Source of the DNA: Cytophagales bacterium
GTDB lineage: Bacteria > Bacteroidota > Bacteroidia > Cytophagales > Cyclobacteriaceae
Assembly: GCA_013298505.1 (NCBI GenBank)
Contig: JAAFHY010000005.1
Coordinates: forward strand, 1 to 37,888
Length of the DNA: 37,888 nt
Direction of reading: 5' to 3'
Shown: one piece after another, positions 14,754 to 22,900 of the stretch
How the letters are laid out: every line of letters begins with the position of its first letter
Numbering within the stretch: position 1 is the first letter of the stretch
The notes under the pieces: model-generated
What the model saw: the letters and a program-made list of their open reading frames with translations, nothing else
Told to the model about the DNA's origin: nothing
Database searches by the model: none
Position numbers and translations under genes: made by a program

Positions 14754-15785
14754 TTATTTTGACCCAAACTGAATCTTTTGTTCTCCGTAATTGACCCCAC
14801 CCAGCCCCCTGATTTGTAAAGTAACCATTGGCGTACTGCCCAACCAAGCCACCTTTATAAGGCCAAAGGTTTTTTGGATGACTTGTGTACCTACGCGATG
14901 GTTGTTTTTTTCTTCCCAAAATTCTGACCAAGTGTGGGTAAGGCCGCTAGAGGTAAAGTCGACCAAAGGATAACTCAACTTGGGGAGTTGTATTTGTGAG
15001 AATTCGGCCATGTGCCGATCGCCACTGATAATAAAAACATTTTTATGGGATGCCTCTATCAATCGAAATAAGCGTTGCCTTGCTAGCGGAAAGTTGTCCC
15101 ACTTTTCAAACCGATGGTCTTTAGCTATTACTTGAATGCTTGAATTGATAATAAAGAGGCCTATGCCATTTTCGTTCAATTCATTTTCTAGCCAGCGCCA
15201 TTGTTCTGTGCCCAGTATGTCACCTTCTCGGTTGATATGGAAACGATAGGTGGATTTTTTTGAAACTGAATCAACACTGTACACCTTGTAGGTGGTATCG
15301 CGAAAGCTTCGTGTGTCGAGGTTGATTATTTTTATTTTTTGATTCCCAGACACAATCGTAGTGGAGTTATAAACACCCGCATGGTTCCATACTGGGTTTG
15401 TCTTTGCGAACCCTATAAATTCGAGTATTGGCTTTTTGTTCTCTATCCTTTTTGAAAAAAATCGACCGCCATCGTTCGTGCCATAATCATGGTCGTCCCA
15501 CGTGCCGGTTATCAAACAGTTCTTAATCAGCGATTGATAGTCACTATTCGATTTTTGTTTGAGGTATCGCTGATTGAGTTTTTTTAAATCCTCGCCATCA
15601 TCGGCATACACATTGTCGCCACCCCATATCCACAAAGAGGGTTTTTGAGCGATGATCTCTTTCCACATTTCTTGCGGCTCGTCTTCATCGTTGCACGAAC
15701 CAAAGGCGATCACTGTTTCTGTGGATGGTTGTGCATCTGCCAAACAGTAAGCAAACAAAATGAAAAGGCCAGTCAGTACTTTCAT
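14754..15785 (-). CDS. PhoD-like phosphatase, exported
   Basis: A 343-residue metallophosphoesterase of the alkaline phosphatase D family. A signal peptide is predicted at residues 1-19 (MKVLTGLFILFAYCLADAQ). Metal-site motifs in order are FGSCND (28-33), WGGDNVYADD (54-63), TGTWDDHDYGTNDGG (93-107) and SGDRHMAEF (about 245). They match PhoD-like enzymes of the short single-domain type, which lack the long N-terminal domain of Bacillus PhoD. The substrate is unknown. The start at 15785 is preferred to 15827: the longer frame adds fourteen residues, loses the clean signal peptide and begins inside the terminal repeat of the adjacent palindromic element. Confidence 0.88.
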   Translation of the reverse strand: MKVLTGLFILFAYCLADAQPSTETVIAFGSCNDEDEPQEMWKEIIAQKPSLWIWGGDNVYADDGEDLKKLNQRYLKQKSNSDYQSLIKNCLITGTWDDHDYGTNDGGRFFSKRIENKKPILEFIGFAKTNPVWNHAGVYNSTTIVSGNQKIKIINLDTRSFRDTTYKVYSVDSVSKKSTYRFHINREGDILGTEQWRWLENELNENGIGLFIINSSIQVIAKDHRFEKWDNFPLARQRLFRLIEASHKNVFIISGDRHMAEFSQIQLPKLSYPLVDFTSSGLTHTWSEFWEEKNNHRVGTQVIQKTFGLIKVAWLGSTPMVTLQIRGLGGVNYGEQKIQFGSK

Positions 15786-15820
15786 TCTGCAAAAGTAAGC
15801 GATAATCGGTGTTTGAACGT

Positions 15821-15954
15821 AGGGCATCTCTAAAAACCCTCTTAAACGTCTTTGCGAGGGAGGAACGACCGAAGCAATCCCTATTTTATTGCTTTGAAAT
15901 TTGAGAATGCTTCGCTATCGCTCGCAAAGACGAATAGGTTTTTAGAGATGCCCT
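15821..15954. repeat. MITE-like palindromic element, copy 2
   Basis: The ends are inverted repeats: AGGGCATCTCTAAAAACCC (15821-15839) and AGGTTTTTAGAGATGCCCT (15936-15954), 18 of 19 bases complementary. Inside, CGTCTTTGCGAG (15847-15858) and CTCGCAAAGACG (15921-15932) are perfectly inverted. It has no coding capacity. Related copies lie at 11227 and 24744. Confidence 0.88.
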
Positions 15955-15979
15955 GTAAATAAACCGTTGTGTTTGGTAG

Positions 15980-16111
15980 ATGATACTATTACTTTTTTAT
16001 TTTGTAGTTAAAGTGGTTATCAAGTTGAGTGTTAATGCAAGTGAACAGAAGATTAAATACCGGAATATGCGCGATGATGATTTTGCCAGGTGGATCAGGT
16101 TGTTATTTTAA
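15980..16111 (+). CDS. Possible small membrane peptide
   Basis: An ATG-initiated frame of 43 residues starts MILLLFYFVVKVVIKLSV, a hydrophobic stretch that could be a membrane anchor, and continues with a charged part (KIKYRNMRDDDFARWIRLLF). I do not recognise it. It lies in the spacer after the MITE-like element, opposite to its neighbours. It could be a small protein, a decayed gene end or chance. Confidence 0.2.
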   Translation: MILLLFYFVVKVVIKLSVNASEQKIKYRNMRDDDFARWIRLLF

Positions 16112-16138
16112 GCTCACGATATTTTCCTTTTTTTGGAT

Positions 16139-17146
16139 TCAATACGAGAATGAACACCCAATACTTGCATGAGATTGGTTGAAAAATTGACTTTTGGCCT
16201 CTTTACTCTGGAAAGTCATAGAATACCTTATACTAAATCTGGGGCGAGAAAACTGAACTCCAAATTCGTGAGCTAGCACAATTGGGTTTATGTCTGATAA
16301 AACCAAACCCTTGTCGCTACTAAACATCCCTCCCTGAATGGTTGCATTATAAATTTGGTACCTGATTTCGGGCTTGTAAAATATAAACAATTCAAATCCC
16401 AAATTTTCCTCTGCGGATTCTTTTGTTGCTAATCGTGAAGACCAAAACGAACTGGACGACATAGGTCGCAATTTTCCAATTTGGAAGAGAAACGATTGCG
16501 ATACATCGGTATAGGTGCTGCCAACTGTTGCTTGGGTAATTGGTGTAAGTTGAAGGATGGAAGTTTGGCGAAGGAGCGAGTGAGCAAAGGTGCTATGGAG
16601 ATTTATTCCGAACTCATTTTTTACTTGGTAGTTCCATACCCAATTCCAGTAATCTTTTATACCTATTGCCTGATGCCATACTTCTATGACGTTTTGACCT
16701 AACGAATTTCCGCCAATGCTTCCTGCGGATATTCCTAGCTCTAACAGGGTTCGATTTTTATAAAATTTGGCTTGCGAAATCTTACCGAATAGGTAGCCCG
16801 CTATCGGCCTATCTATTTGATCGATGCCTCCCGGAACGCCTGGTGTAAGGTTGGGGCTCGGTAGAATTTTACGACTGTGGGCGATGAAAATTTTCTGCCC
16901 AAGTTCTACTGAAAGAACTCGTTTAATAATTTTATCTGAAATTTTTCTTTGTATTCGACTATACTTAATAAAAGTACCATTTGTGTAATATCCATCGTCT
17001 CCGTTAAACAGAAAGAAATTATTGTCGAAATTTAAACCAATCTGCTGCTGTGCATTTTTAATACTAGTTGATTGACACCATACATTTTGTGTGGTAATAG
17101 CCAAGTAGAAAAAAATGAAAGTAGTTAAAAGAGATTTTCGTGACAT
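16139..17146 (-). CDS. LpxR-like outer-membrane lipid A deacylase family protein
   Basis: A 335-residue exported beta-barrel candidate of the LpxR/DUF2219 family; characterised LpxR removes the 3'-acyloxyacyl group of lipid A in the outer membrane. A signal peptide covers residues 1-25 (ending VWCQ). The family pattern is visible in LNFDNNFFLFNGDDGYYTNG (38-57), in VWHQAIG with His158, and in WNYQVKNEFGINL (171-183). The protein ends in an aromatic residue (CSFSY), as outer-membrane barrels do. The usual N-D catalytic pair reads N42-N43 here, so activity is uncertain. The start at 17146 gives the best signal peptide; in-frame ATGs at 17152 and 17155 and a longer frame to 17173 are alternatives. 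Confidence 0.75.
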   Translation of the reverse strand: MSRKSLLTTFIFFYLAITTQNVWCQSTSIKNAQQQIGLNFDNNFFLFNGDDGYYTNGTFIKYSRIQRKISDKIIKRVLSVELGQKIFIAHSRKILPSPNLTPGVPGGIDQIDRPIAGYLFGKISQAKFYKNRTLLELGISAGSIGGNSLGQNVIEVWHQAIGIKDYWNWVWNYQVKNEFGINLHSTFAHSLLRQTSILQLTPITQATVGSTYTDVSQSFLFQIGKLRPMSSSSFWSSRLATKESAEENLGFELFIFYKPEIRYQIYNATIQGGMFSSDKGLVLSDINPIVLAHEFGVQFSRPRFSIRYSMTFQSKEAKSQFFNQSHASIGCSFSY

Positions 17147-17180
17147 GCCCATCATTTGTTCGATCAACACCACAAAATAG

Positions 17181-17396
17181 TTAAATTATAACATTCGTTT
17201 TGGTAAGCCGAAACATAAAATCAATGGGGAACCGTTTCCCATTTCTTTTTATCGCTTGGTTCAGAGCCTTAGTAGGCACTTCATAAAGATCGGCAAGGTC
17301 AAAATCCAGCATTACTTTTTGCACCCTTACTTCATAGATTCTGCTTTGGATGGTTTGTAATTCCATAAATCTCGCGTTATCGATTTTATAATCCAA
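17181..17396 (-). pseudogene. ORF6N-domain protein, N-terminal remnant
   Basis: The 71-residue frame matches only the start of ORF6N (KilA-N-related) DNA-binding proteins: IQSRIYEVRVQKVMLDFDLA followed by DLYEVPTKALNQAIKRN, and FPIDFMFRLTK. Full-length relatives continue with an EEW segment and a long C-terminal part. Here the frame ends five residues after RLTK. Such proteins are common on phages and mobile islands. It is most likely a truncated remnant; a short translated domain cannot be excluded. The most probable original start is the ATG at 17366 (MELQTIQSRI). Confidence 0.75.
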
Positions 17397-17456
17397 TGAT
17401 CACAATTTGTGATGATGGAGTTTTGATGCATTTATTTGTTACTTCAAAATTTTCGA

Positions 17457-18821
17457 TTACTTCCCGATACAAAACTTAGAAAATATGTTTGCCAACAAAT
17501 CGTCTGATGAGATGGTACCTGTGATCTCTCCTAAATAATGCAGTGCCTGGCGAATGTCCATAGCCAAAAAATCGCCCGTTGTACCGTTTTCCATACCAGC
17601 TAAAACTTTTTCGAGCGATTGATTTGTCTGCAGCAAGCTTTGATAGTGCCGAAGATTAGTGACGACTACATCGCCTTGCTTCACTTCTTTTATTTGAAAA
17701 AAACTTACAATTTTCTCTTTCAGCAAATGGATGTTTGTTTTGGCGGAAGCAGAAATAAGAATGAAGTTTTCGGTAGCTAATTGGTCTAGCAGTTTTTTAT
17801 TGGCACGGTCTATTTTATTTCCAATTTTTAAGTAGGGGATGCCCAACTCCTTTAGATTGGCTTCTTCTTCGTAAATTTCATTTAGCGTAGTTTGGGTAAG
17901 ATCGAACAAGTACAGAATCACCGATGCCTTTTTCATTCTATCGCGTGTGCGCTCAACGCCCATTGCTTCAATCACATCTTTCGTTTCGCGTAGACCTGCC
18001 GTGTCCATAAACCGAAAGTTTATGCCAGCAATAGTCATTTCGTCTTCGATTACATCGCGGGTGGTGCCGGCTATTTCAGATACGATTGCTTTTTCTTCAT
18101 TCAGTAATGCATTCAGCAAAGTCGATTTACCCGCGTTGGGCTTTCCAGCAATTACGGTGGGCACACCATTTTTAATAACGTTACCTTGATCGAACGATTG
18201 GATAAGCGAGAGAAGAAACGATTGAATGTTTTGTATGAGTAATTTTAAATCTTCGCGCTTGGCAAATTCAACATCCTCTTCTCCAAAGTCTAATTCAAGT
18301 TCGATGAGCGAAGCAAAATGGATTAACTCTTCGCGTAAGCGCGCAAGCTCTTTTGAAAATCCACCGCGCATTTGGTTTAGTGCAGCTTGCCTGGCATTGT
18401 CTGTTTCGGCATGAATTAAATCGGCAACTGCTTCGGCTTGTGCCAAATCAAAGCGACCGTTAAAAAAGGCACGTTGTGTAAACTCGCCTGGTTTGGCCAG
18501 ACGTGCACCATGTGCTAAGAAAAGTTTAATAATCTCTTTTACAATGATTGGTGAGCCATGGCATGAAATCTCGATCGAATTTTCTTTGGTAAAGGAATTG
18601 GGTTCTTTAAAAACAGAAACCATTACTTCATCAATGGCTTTGCCGTGTTCGCCCAGTGTGCCAAGATGAACGGTATGGCTTGGCTGTGTTTGTAAGTTCT
18701 TGCCTTTGAAGAATTGTTGGGTCAACTCAATTGAATTTTTTCCCGAAAGCCTTATAACAGCCAAGGCGCTAATGCCCGGTGGTGTGGCCAATGCGATGAT
18801 GGTGTTGTTTGCGAAGCTCAA
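17457..18821 (-). CDS. mnmE: tRNA modification GTPase MnmE
   Basis: A 454-residue GTPase which, with MnmG, makes the 5-carboxymethylaminomethyl group on wobble uridine 34 of certain tRNAs. The folate-binding N-terminal domain starts NTIIALATPPGISALAVIRL (residues 6-25) and includes the PGEFTQRAFFNGRFDLAQAEAV block. The G domain has GKPNAGKSTLLNAL (G1, near residue 230), GTTRDVIEDE (G2), DTAGLRET (G3) and NKID (G4). The C-terminus FCIGK is the invariant end with the functional Cys. The start is TTG 18821; no in-frame ATG lies upstream. Length is normal. It appears to be a complete housekeeping gene. Confidence 0.95.
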   Translation of the reverse strand: MSFANNTIIALATPPGISALAVIRLSGKNSIELTQQFFKGKNLQTQPSHTVHLGTLGEHGKAIDEVMVSVFKEPNSFTKENSIEISCHGSPIIVKEIIKLFLAHGARLAKPGEFTQRAFFNGRFDLAQAEAVADLIHAETDNARQAALNQMRGGFSKELARLREELIHFASLIELELDFGEEDVEFAKREDLKLLIQNIQSFLLSLIQSFDQGNVIKNGVPTVIAGKPNAGKSTLLNALLNEEKAIVSEIAGTTRDVIEDEMTIAGINFRFMDTAGLRETKDVIEAMGVERTRDRMKKASVILYLFDLTQTTLNEIYEEEANLKELGIPYLKIGNKIDRANKKLLDQLATENFILISASAKTNIHLLKEKIVSFFQIKEVKQGDVVVTNLRHYQSLLQTNQSLEKVLAGMENGTTGDFLAMDIRQALHYLGEITGTISSDDLLANIFSKFCIGK

Positions 18822-18917
18822 GAATAGATTTTCGGTAAAGGTAATTGAAAGTATTTTATAGGGGTGGAGCTGTACCCTAGTCAGCCATGAGCTTTCGGTT
18901 ATGAGACCGTAAATTTC

Positions 18918-20798
18918 TTAACGGACAATAAGAACGGGAATATCTACTCGATGGCGAACGGTATCTACGGTTGTTCCGAAAATTAAATCTTTGGCCCACT
19001 TATGCCCGTGCGCGCCCATTACCAGTAAGTCGGAATTGAATTTTGTTACGATGCTCGGAATGATTTGCTTTGGATTGCCATATCCAATTTCCATTTCTAC
19101 CGAGTAGCCTTGTTGTTTTAATTGATCTACATAATTTTTCAAGGCCGATTTGTCATCGGCCGATTCGCGATCGGCAATCTCACTTCCATACCAAATGGCA
19201 CCTGCGGTTTCAACAATGTGAACGAGCAAATAGGTGGCATCTTTACCGCCTTGTGCTACAGCATTGCTAATGCAGACTGCATCAACCGAACTAAAGTCGA
19301 TGGTAATGGCAACCCTTTTATAAATTGGTTTGCTTAATTCTTGCAGTACCGTGGCGGTGCCATGCGGGGCACGTGCATTTTTTTCTAACCTTCTTTTATC
19401 GAGCACTGGCTTAAAGGTAATGTATAGCAATAGAATGCCGGTTGCAACACAAGCAGGTATTACCAGAAGCCATATCATCCATGAGTTTTCACCCGAATTT
19501 AATAGCCAACTTTCAATTTCTTGGACAACCAGTTTTACATTTAACGATACGATGATAAATGCAATCGTCCATGCAGCAATTTTAACCCAAAGTTTATTGG
19601 CAAAAACGCCCATCTTTTCTTTGTCGCTGGTAAAGTGAATAAGAGGTATTACAGCAAAACCTAATTGTAGACTCAGTATTACTTGACTGAACACGAGCAA
19701 CTCTCCGGTTTTGCCTTCGCCATAAATTAAAATGACTACATAAGCGGGTATGATGGCAATCAATCGGGTGATAAGTCTTCTTAGCCACGGTGCAATCCGT
19801 AAGTTTAAGTAACCTTCCATTACGATTTGTCCCGCTAGCGTTCCTGTAATGGTAGAGCTTTGGCCTGCTGCTACTAGGGCAACTCCGAAAAGAATAGATG
19901 CCCATTCGGTGCCAGTGAGTGGTGCTAGAAATTTATAGGAATCTTGTATGTCGGATACCTCGAACATGCCTGCGCGAAAGAAAGTGGATGCTGCTAATAT
20001 TAAGATGGCAGCGTTTACAAAAAAAGCCGCGTTGAGGGCAATGGCAGAGTCAATGAAGTTATACTTTATGGCAGACCATATTCCTTTTTCGGAAGAGTCG
20101 ATTCTACGGGTTTGAACCAGTGAGGAGTGGAGATAGAGATTGTGTGGCATAACGGTTGCGCCAATGATGCCGATGGCTATGTAAAGTGCTTCATCTGAAG
20201 GAATAGACGGAATAAATCCTTTTACTAATTCATTTACATCTGGCTTTGCCCAAATCATTTCCATGAAAAAGGAAATGCCAATAATGGCTACTAGCGCAAT
20301 GATAAAGGCTTCGATTTTGCGCATGCCATAACTCTGTAGCACCAGTAGCAAGAGTGTATCTAGCACCGTTAGCGATACGCCCCAAATTAAAGGTAGCCCA
20401 AATAATAATTGCAAGCCGATGGCCATGCCGAGCACTTCGGCCAGATCGCAAGCGGCAATAGCAATTTCGGCTAGTATCCATAAGCAGAAGTTTACTACCG
20501 GATGATATGAGCTTCGGGAAGCTTGCGCTAAATCCAGTTGGCGTACAACCCCCAATCGGGCACTAAGACTTTGGAGCAACAAAGCCATTAGGTTAGACAT
20601 CAGTAGCACCCAAATAAGTGCATAGCCAAACTTACTGCCGCCTGCAATATCGGTAGCCCAATTGCCTGGGTCCATGTAGCCAACGCTTACCAAATAGGCA
20701 GGCCCTAAAAATGCAAAAAGCTTTCGCCAGCCTTTTCGGTTGGTGGCGTCTACCGAGGCGTTTACTTCGCTTAATGACTTACGGGGCGATGAATTCAT
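18918..20798 (-). CDS. mntH: Nramp metal transporter fused to a universal stress domain
   Basis: A 626-residue fusion. Residues about 25-460 form an Nramp (MntH-type) proton-coupled Mn(II)/Fe(II) importer: YMDPGNW (41-47) is the helix-1 metal-binding DPGN motif and ATVMPHNLYLHSS (214-226) the helix-6 MPH motif. From about residue 488, YKRVAITIDFSSVDAVCISN starts a UspA-like domain that ends in GAHGHKWAKDLIFGTTV and HRVDIPVLIV, matching the G-x2-G-x9-G-(S/T) nucleotide-binding motif. Canonical MntH is about 410 residues, so the extra domain is real and in frame. The USP part may sense ATP or energy state and adjust transport (inferred). The promoter carries a dyad operator candidate. Confidence 0.93.
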   Translation of the reverse strand: MNSSPRKSLSEVNASVDATNRKGWRKLFAFLGPAYLVSVGYMDPGNWATDIAGGSKFGYALIWVLLMSNLMALLLQSLSARLGVVRQLDLAQASRSSYHPVVNFCLWILAEIAIAACDLAEVLGMAIGLQLLFGLPLIWGVSLTVLDTLLLLVLQSYGMRKIEAFIIALVAIIGISFFMEMIWAKPDVNELVKGFIPSIPSDEALYIAIGIIGATVMPHNLYLHSSLVQTRRIDSSEKGIWSAIKYNFIDSAIALNAAFFVNAAILILAASTFFRAGMFEVSDIQDSYKFLAPLTGTEWASILFGVALVAAGQSSTITGTLAGQIVMEGYLNLRIAPWLRRLITRLIAIIPAYVVILIYGEGKTGELLVFSQVILSLQLGFAVIPLIHFTSDKEKMGVFANKLWVKIAAWTIAFIIVSLNVKLVVQEIESWLLNSGENSWMIWLLVIPACVATGILLLYITFKPVLDKRRLEKNARAPHGTATVLQELSKPIYKRVAITIDFSSVDAVCISNAVAQGGKDATYLLVHIVETAGAIWYGSEIADRESADDKSALKNYVDQLKQQGYSVEMEIGYGNPKQIIPSIVTKFNSDLLVMGAHGHKWAKDLIFGTTVDTVRHRVDIPVLIVR

Positions 20799-20853
20799 GG
20801 AGTTACAGTTTCCTTTCAGCTTAATTGGAAAGAAGAACGCTGGGCGTAATGTT

Positions 20854-20879
20854 CAAAGGTATAACTTAGACGTGTCTAA
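20854..20879 (-). promoter_or_regulatory. mntH promoter with dyad operator
   Basis: On the minus strand the -7 box TACCTTTG (20854-20861) is an exact TAnnTTTG. Just upstream, at 20866-20879, TTAGAC and GTCTAA form an inverted repeat with a 2-base centre. The dyad lies between the -33 and -7 positions, where a bound repressor would block transcription. Its arms resemble sites of DtxR/MntR-type metalloregulators. Confidence 0.6.
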
Positions 20880-20903
20880 AAAAATAGTTAGTCGAGAATA
20901 AAT

Positions 20904-22007
20904 TCAGATAGAATTGTCCAAGGCATTCAAGAGTTTTGGTTCTTCTGAAGCCCAGGTCACATCGGTGGGCACTTCGCAGTAAAATGATTGAGTATTCATT
21001 TGTTCTAAAACGGAATTAGCGTCTGGTTTGGCAAAGTCAATTGATATGGCCGCTTGATAGGGCTGGCAAAGATCCATCCACGGCTTGTAATTTTGAAGTA
21101 GTATGGGCAATTGGCATCCGAGGTATTCGTATAGTTTGGTGGGCATCGAGTTTTCAACGTGCGGAGAAGGTGGATAGTAGATGATCCCAAAATCAGACTT
21201 GGCTATGGCAGATAGTATTTCTGGATGAGGCACCAGTCGATTGCCACCTATCAAGGTGATAAATGGATGGCCTTCTAAAGCAGCAATCAATTTAAGGTAA
21301 ACACTTTCCTGCGGACAGTACCCAATAATCATTAACTCAATAGAATGGTTTAATTGATGAAGTTGCTTGGCAAGTTGAATTGATTCGAATACCCCGGTGC
21401 TTTCGGCTAGCGTGCCGCTAAATAAAAGGCGAGTATTGCCCGACCTTATCTGTTTAAAAGAGGGGGAAAGCTGAACTTTGTTTTCGAGAACAATAATTTT
21501 TTTTGATGTCAAATTTAACTCCTTTGAGTAGCCTTTTTCGGCCAGAAAGACCAAGTTAAAAAAGGGAATTAGACATCGTTCTTTTAATCTTACAAAACCT
21601 GCCAAAAGCGCACGAAACGGTTTCGGAAAAGCGGTGGTGTATTGGATGTTGCGGGCGTAGTTTTCGCGTATATCGTAAACAATCGTGCTACCAAATAATA
21701 TTCTGTTTAGTATCGCAACTATCAGTAATTCATGTGTATTAACTATAAGTATATCAGGTTTTACTTTAATGCATTTTTGAAGCGCAAGTATAGGGGCAAT
21801 CAGTCTCCCCAAGCTAATTCTTTTGAAGTTGTGGAGGGGTAGAAGCGTTATGTCCTTTCTGGTAACGGAAAGATTTTTTGATGGAAATCCAACAATAACA
21901 ACCTCGTATTTTTTTGTGCCAGCAAGTGAGCAAGCCATCTTTTCAACCATGCGGGTATCGTCTATTGGTTTTAAGATGGAGGCGATGAGTATTCTCCGTT
22001 TTTTCAT
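20904..22007 (-). CDS. Glycosyltransferase, GT4-like (GT-B fold)
   Basis: A 367-residue cytoplasmic glycosyltransferase. The N-terminal half begins KKRRILIASILKPIDDTRMV, and PDILIVNTHELLIVAILNR is the acceptor-domain pattern. The C-terminal half has LLFSGTLAESTGVFESIQLA, typical of the family's donor-domain start, then a Pro-Glu-Ile-Leu segment and MPTKLYEYLGCQLPIL, equivalent to the E-x7-E region (KLYEYL). The role is probably exopolysaccharide or surface-glycan synthesis; substrates are unknown. The start is ATG 22007 (MKKRR), with an alternative three codons upstream. It is divergent from dapD, with only 33 bases between starts, so the promoters must overlap. Confidence 0.8.
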   Translation of the reverse strand: MKKRRILIASILKPIDDTRMVEKMACSLAGTKKYEVVIVGFPSKNLSVTRKDITLLPLHNFKRISLGRLIAPILALQKCIKVKPDILIVNTHELLIVAILNRILFGSTIVYDIRENYARNIQYTTAFPKPFRALLAGFVRLKERCLIPFFNLVFLAEKGYSKELNLTSKKIIVLENKVQLSPSFKQIRSGNTRLLFSGTLAESTGVFESIQLAKQLHQLNHSIELMIIGYCPQESVYLKLIAALEGHPFITLIGGNRLVPHPEILSAIAKSDFGIIYYPPSPHVENSMPTKLYEYLGCQLPILLQNYKPWMDLCQPYQAAISIDFAKPDANSVLEQMNTQSFYCEVPTDVTWASEEPKLLNALDNSI

Positions 22008-22040
22008 TTCTTGCATCTAACTTTAAAATTAGAACTTAAA

Positions 22041-22853
22041 ATGCAACTACACGAACAAATTGAATTAGCCTGGATCAACCGCGATTTATTAAAACAGCCC
22101 GAAACGCAAGCTGCCATACGTGAGGTTGTAGAGCAGCTAGATAAGGGTAAGTTGAGAGTGGCTGAGCCCGATGGCGAGGATTGGCGGGTAAATGAGTGGA
22201 TAAAAAAGGCCGTTATCCTTTACTTCCCAATTCAACAAATGGAAACCATTGAAGTTGGACCATTTGAGTTTCACGATAAGATTGCGTTAAAGAAAAATTA
22301 TAAGGAGTTGGGTGTTCGGGTAGTTCCACACGCCATTGCCAGGCATGGATCTTATTTAAGTAAAGGTGTAATACTGATGCCATCGTATGTAAACATTGGT
22401 GCGTATGTAGATGAAGGCACCATGGTAGATACTTGGGCAACCGTTGGTAGTTGTGCCCAAATCGGAAAGCATGTCCACCTGAGTGGTGGTGTTGGCATAG
22501 GCGGGGTGCTGGAGCCTGTACAAGCTGCACCTGTAATTATTGAAGACAACGCCTTTATTGGATCGAGGTGTATTATTGTAGAGGGTGTTCGCATAGGTAA
22601 GGAGGCTGTTCTAGGAGCAAATGTGGTGCTCACGGCTAGCTCAAAAATAATTGATGTAACAGGGGCAAAACCGATCGAATACAAAAGCTACGTGCCTCCA
22701 AGGTCGGTGGTGATACCAGGAACCATACCCAAAAAATTTGCCGCGGGCGAGTATCAAGTTCCGTGCGCACTTATTATTGGCACCAGAAAAGAAAGCACCG
22801 ATAAGAAAACCTCATTGAATGATGCCTTGCGCGAAAACGGAGTTTCCGTTTAG
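22041..22853 (+). CDS. dapD: Tetrahydrodipicolinate N-succinyltransferase
   Basis: A 270-residue enzyme of the succinylase branch of lysine and meso-diaminopimelate synthesis; it transfers succinyl from succinyl-CoA to tetrahydrodipicolinate. The left-handed beta-helix with hexapeptide repeats spans about residues 112-215 (NIGAYVDEGTMVDTWATVGS, GKHVHLSGGVGIGGVLEP, FIGSRCIIVEGVRIGKEAVL). The conserved C-terminal part reads PPRSVVIPGTIPKKFAAGEY. The start is ATG 22041 (MQLHEQIELAW), as in relatives; an upstream TTG frame would add ten residues. Length and motifs are complete. Confidence 0.95.
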   Translation: MQLHEQIELAWINRDLLKQPETQAAIREVVEQLDKGKLRVAEPDGEDWRVNEWIKKAVILYFPIQQMETIEVGPFEFHDKIALKKNYKELGVRVVPHAIARHGSYLSKGVILMPSYVNIGAYVDEGTMVDTWATVGSCAQIGKHVHLSGGVGIGGVLEPVQAAPVIIEDNAFIGSRCIIVEGVRIGKEAVLGANVVLTASSKIIDVTGAKPIEYKSYVPPRSVVIPGTIPKKFAAGEYQVPCALIIGTRKESTDKKTSLNDALRENGVSV

Positions 22854-22900
22854 CGTGGCATACCCTTTGCCATAGTCAGTAACAACTATTAAATTTGTTT

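Noticed and set aside
22213-22684. Overlapping minus-strand frames inside dapD
   Set aside because: They oppose the conserved beta-helix repeats of dapD, whose periodic codons create open frames on the other strand.
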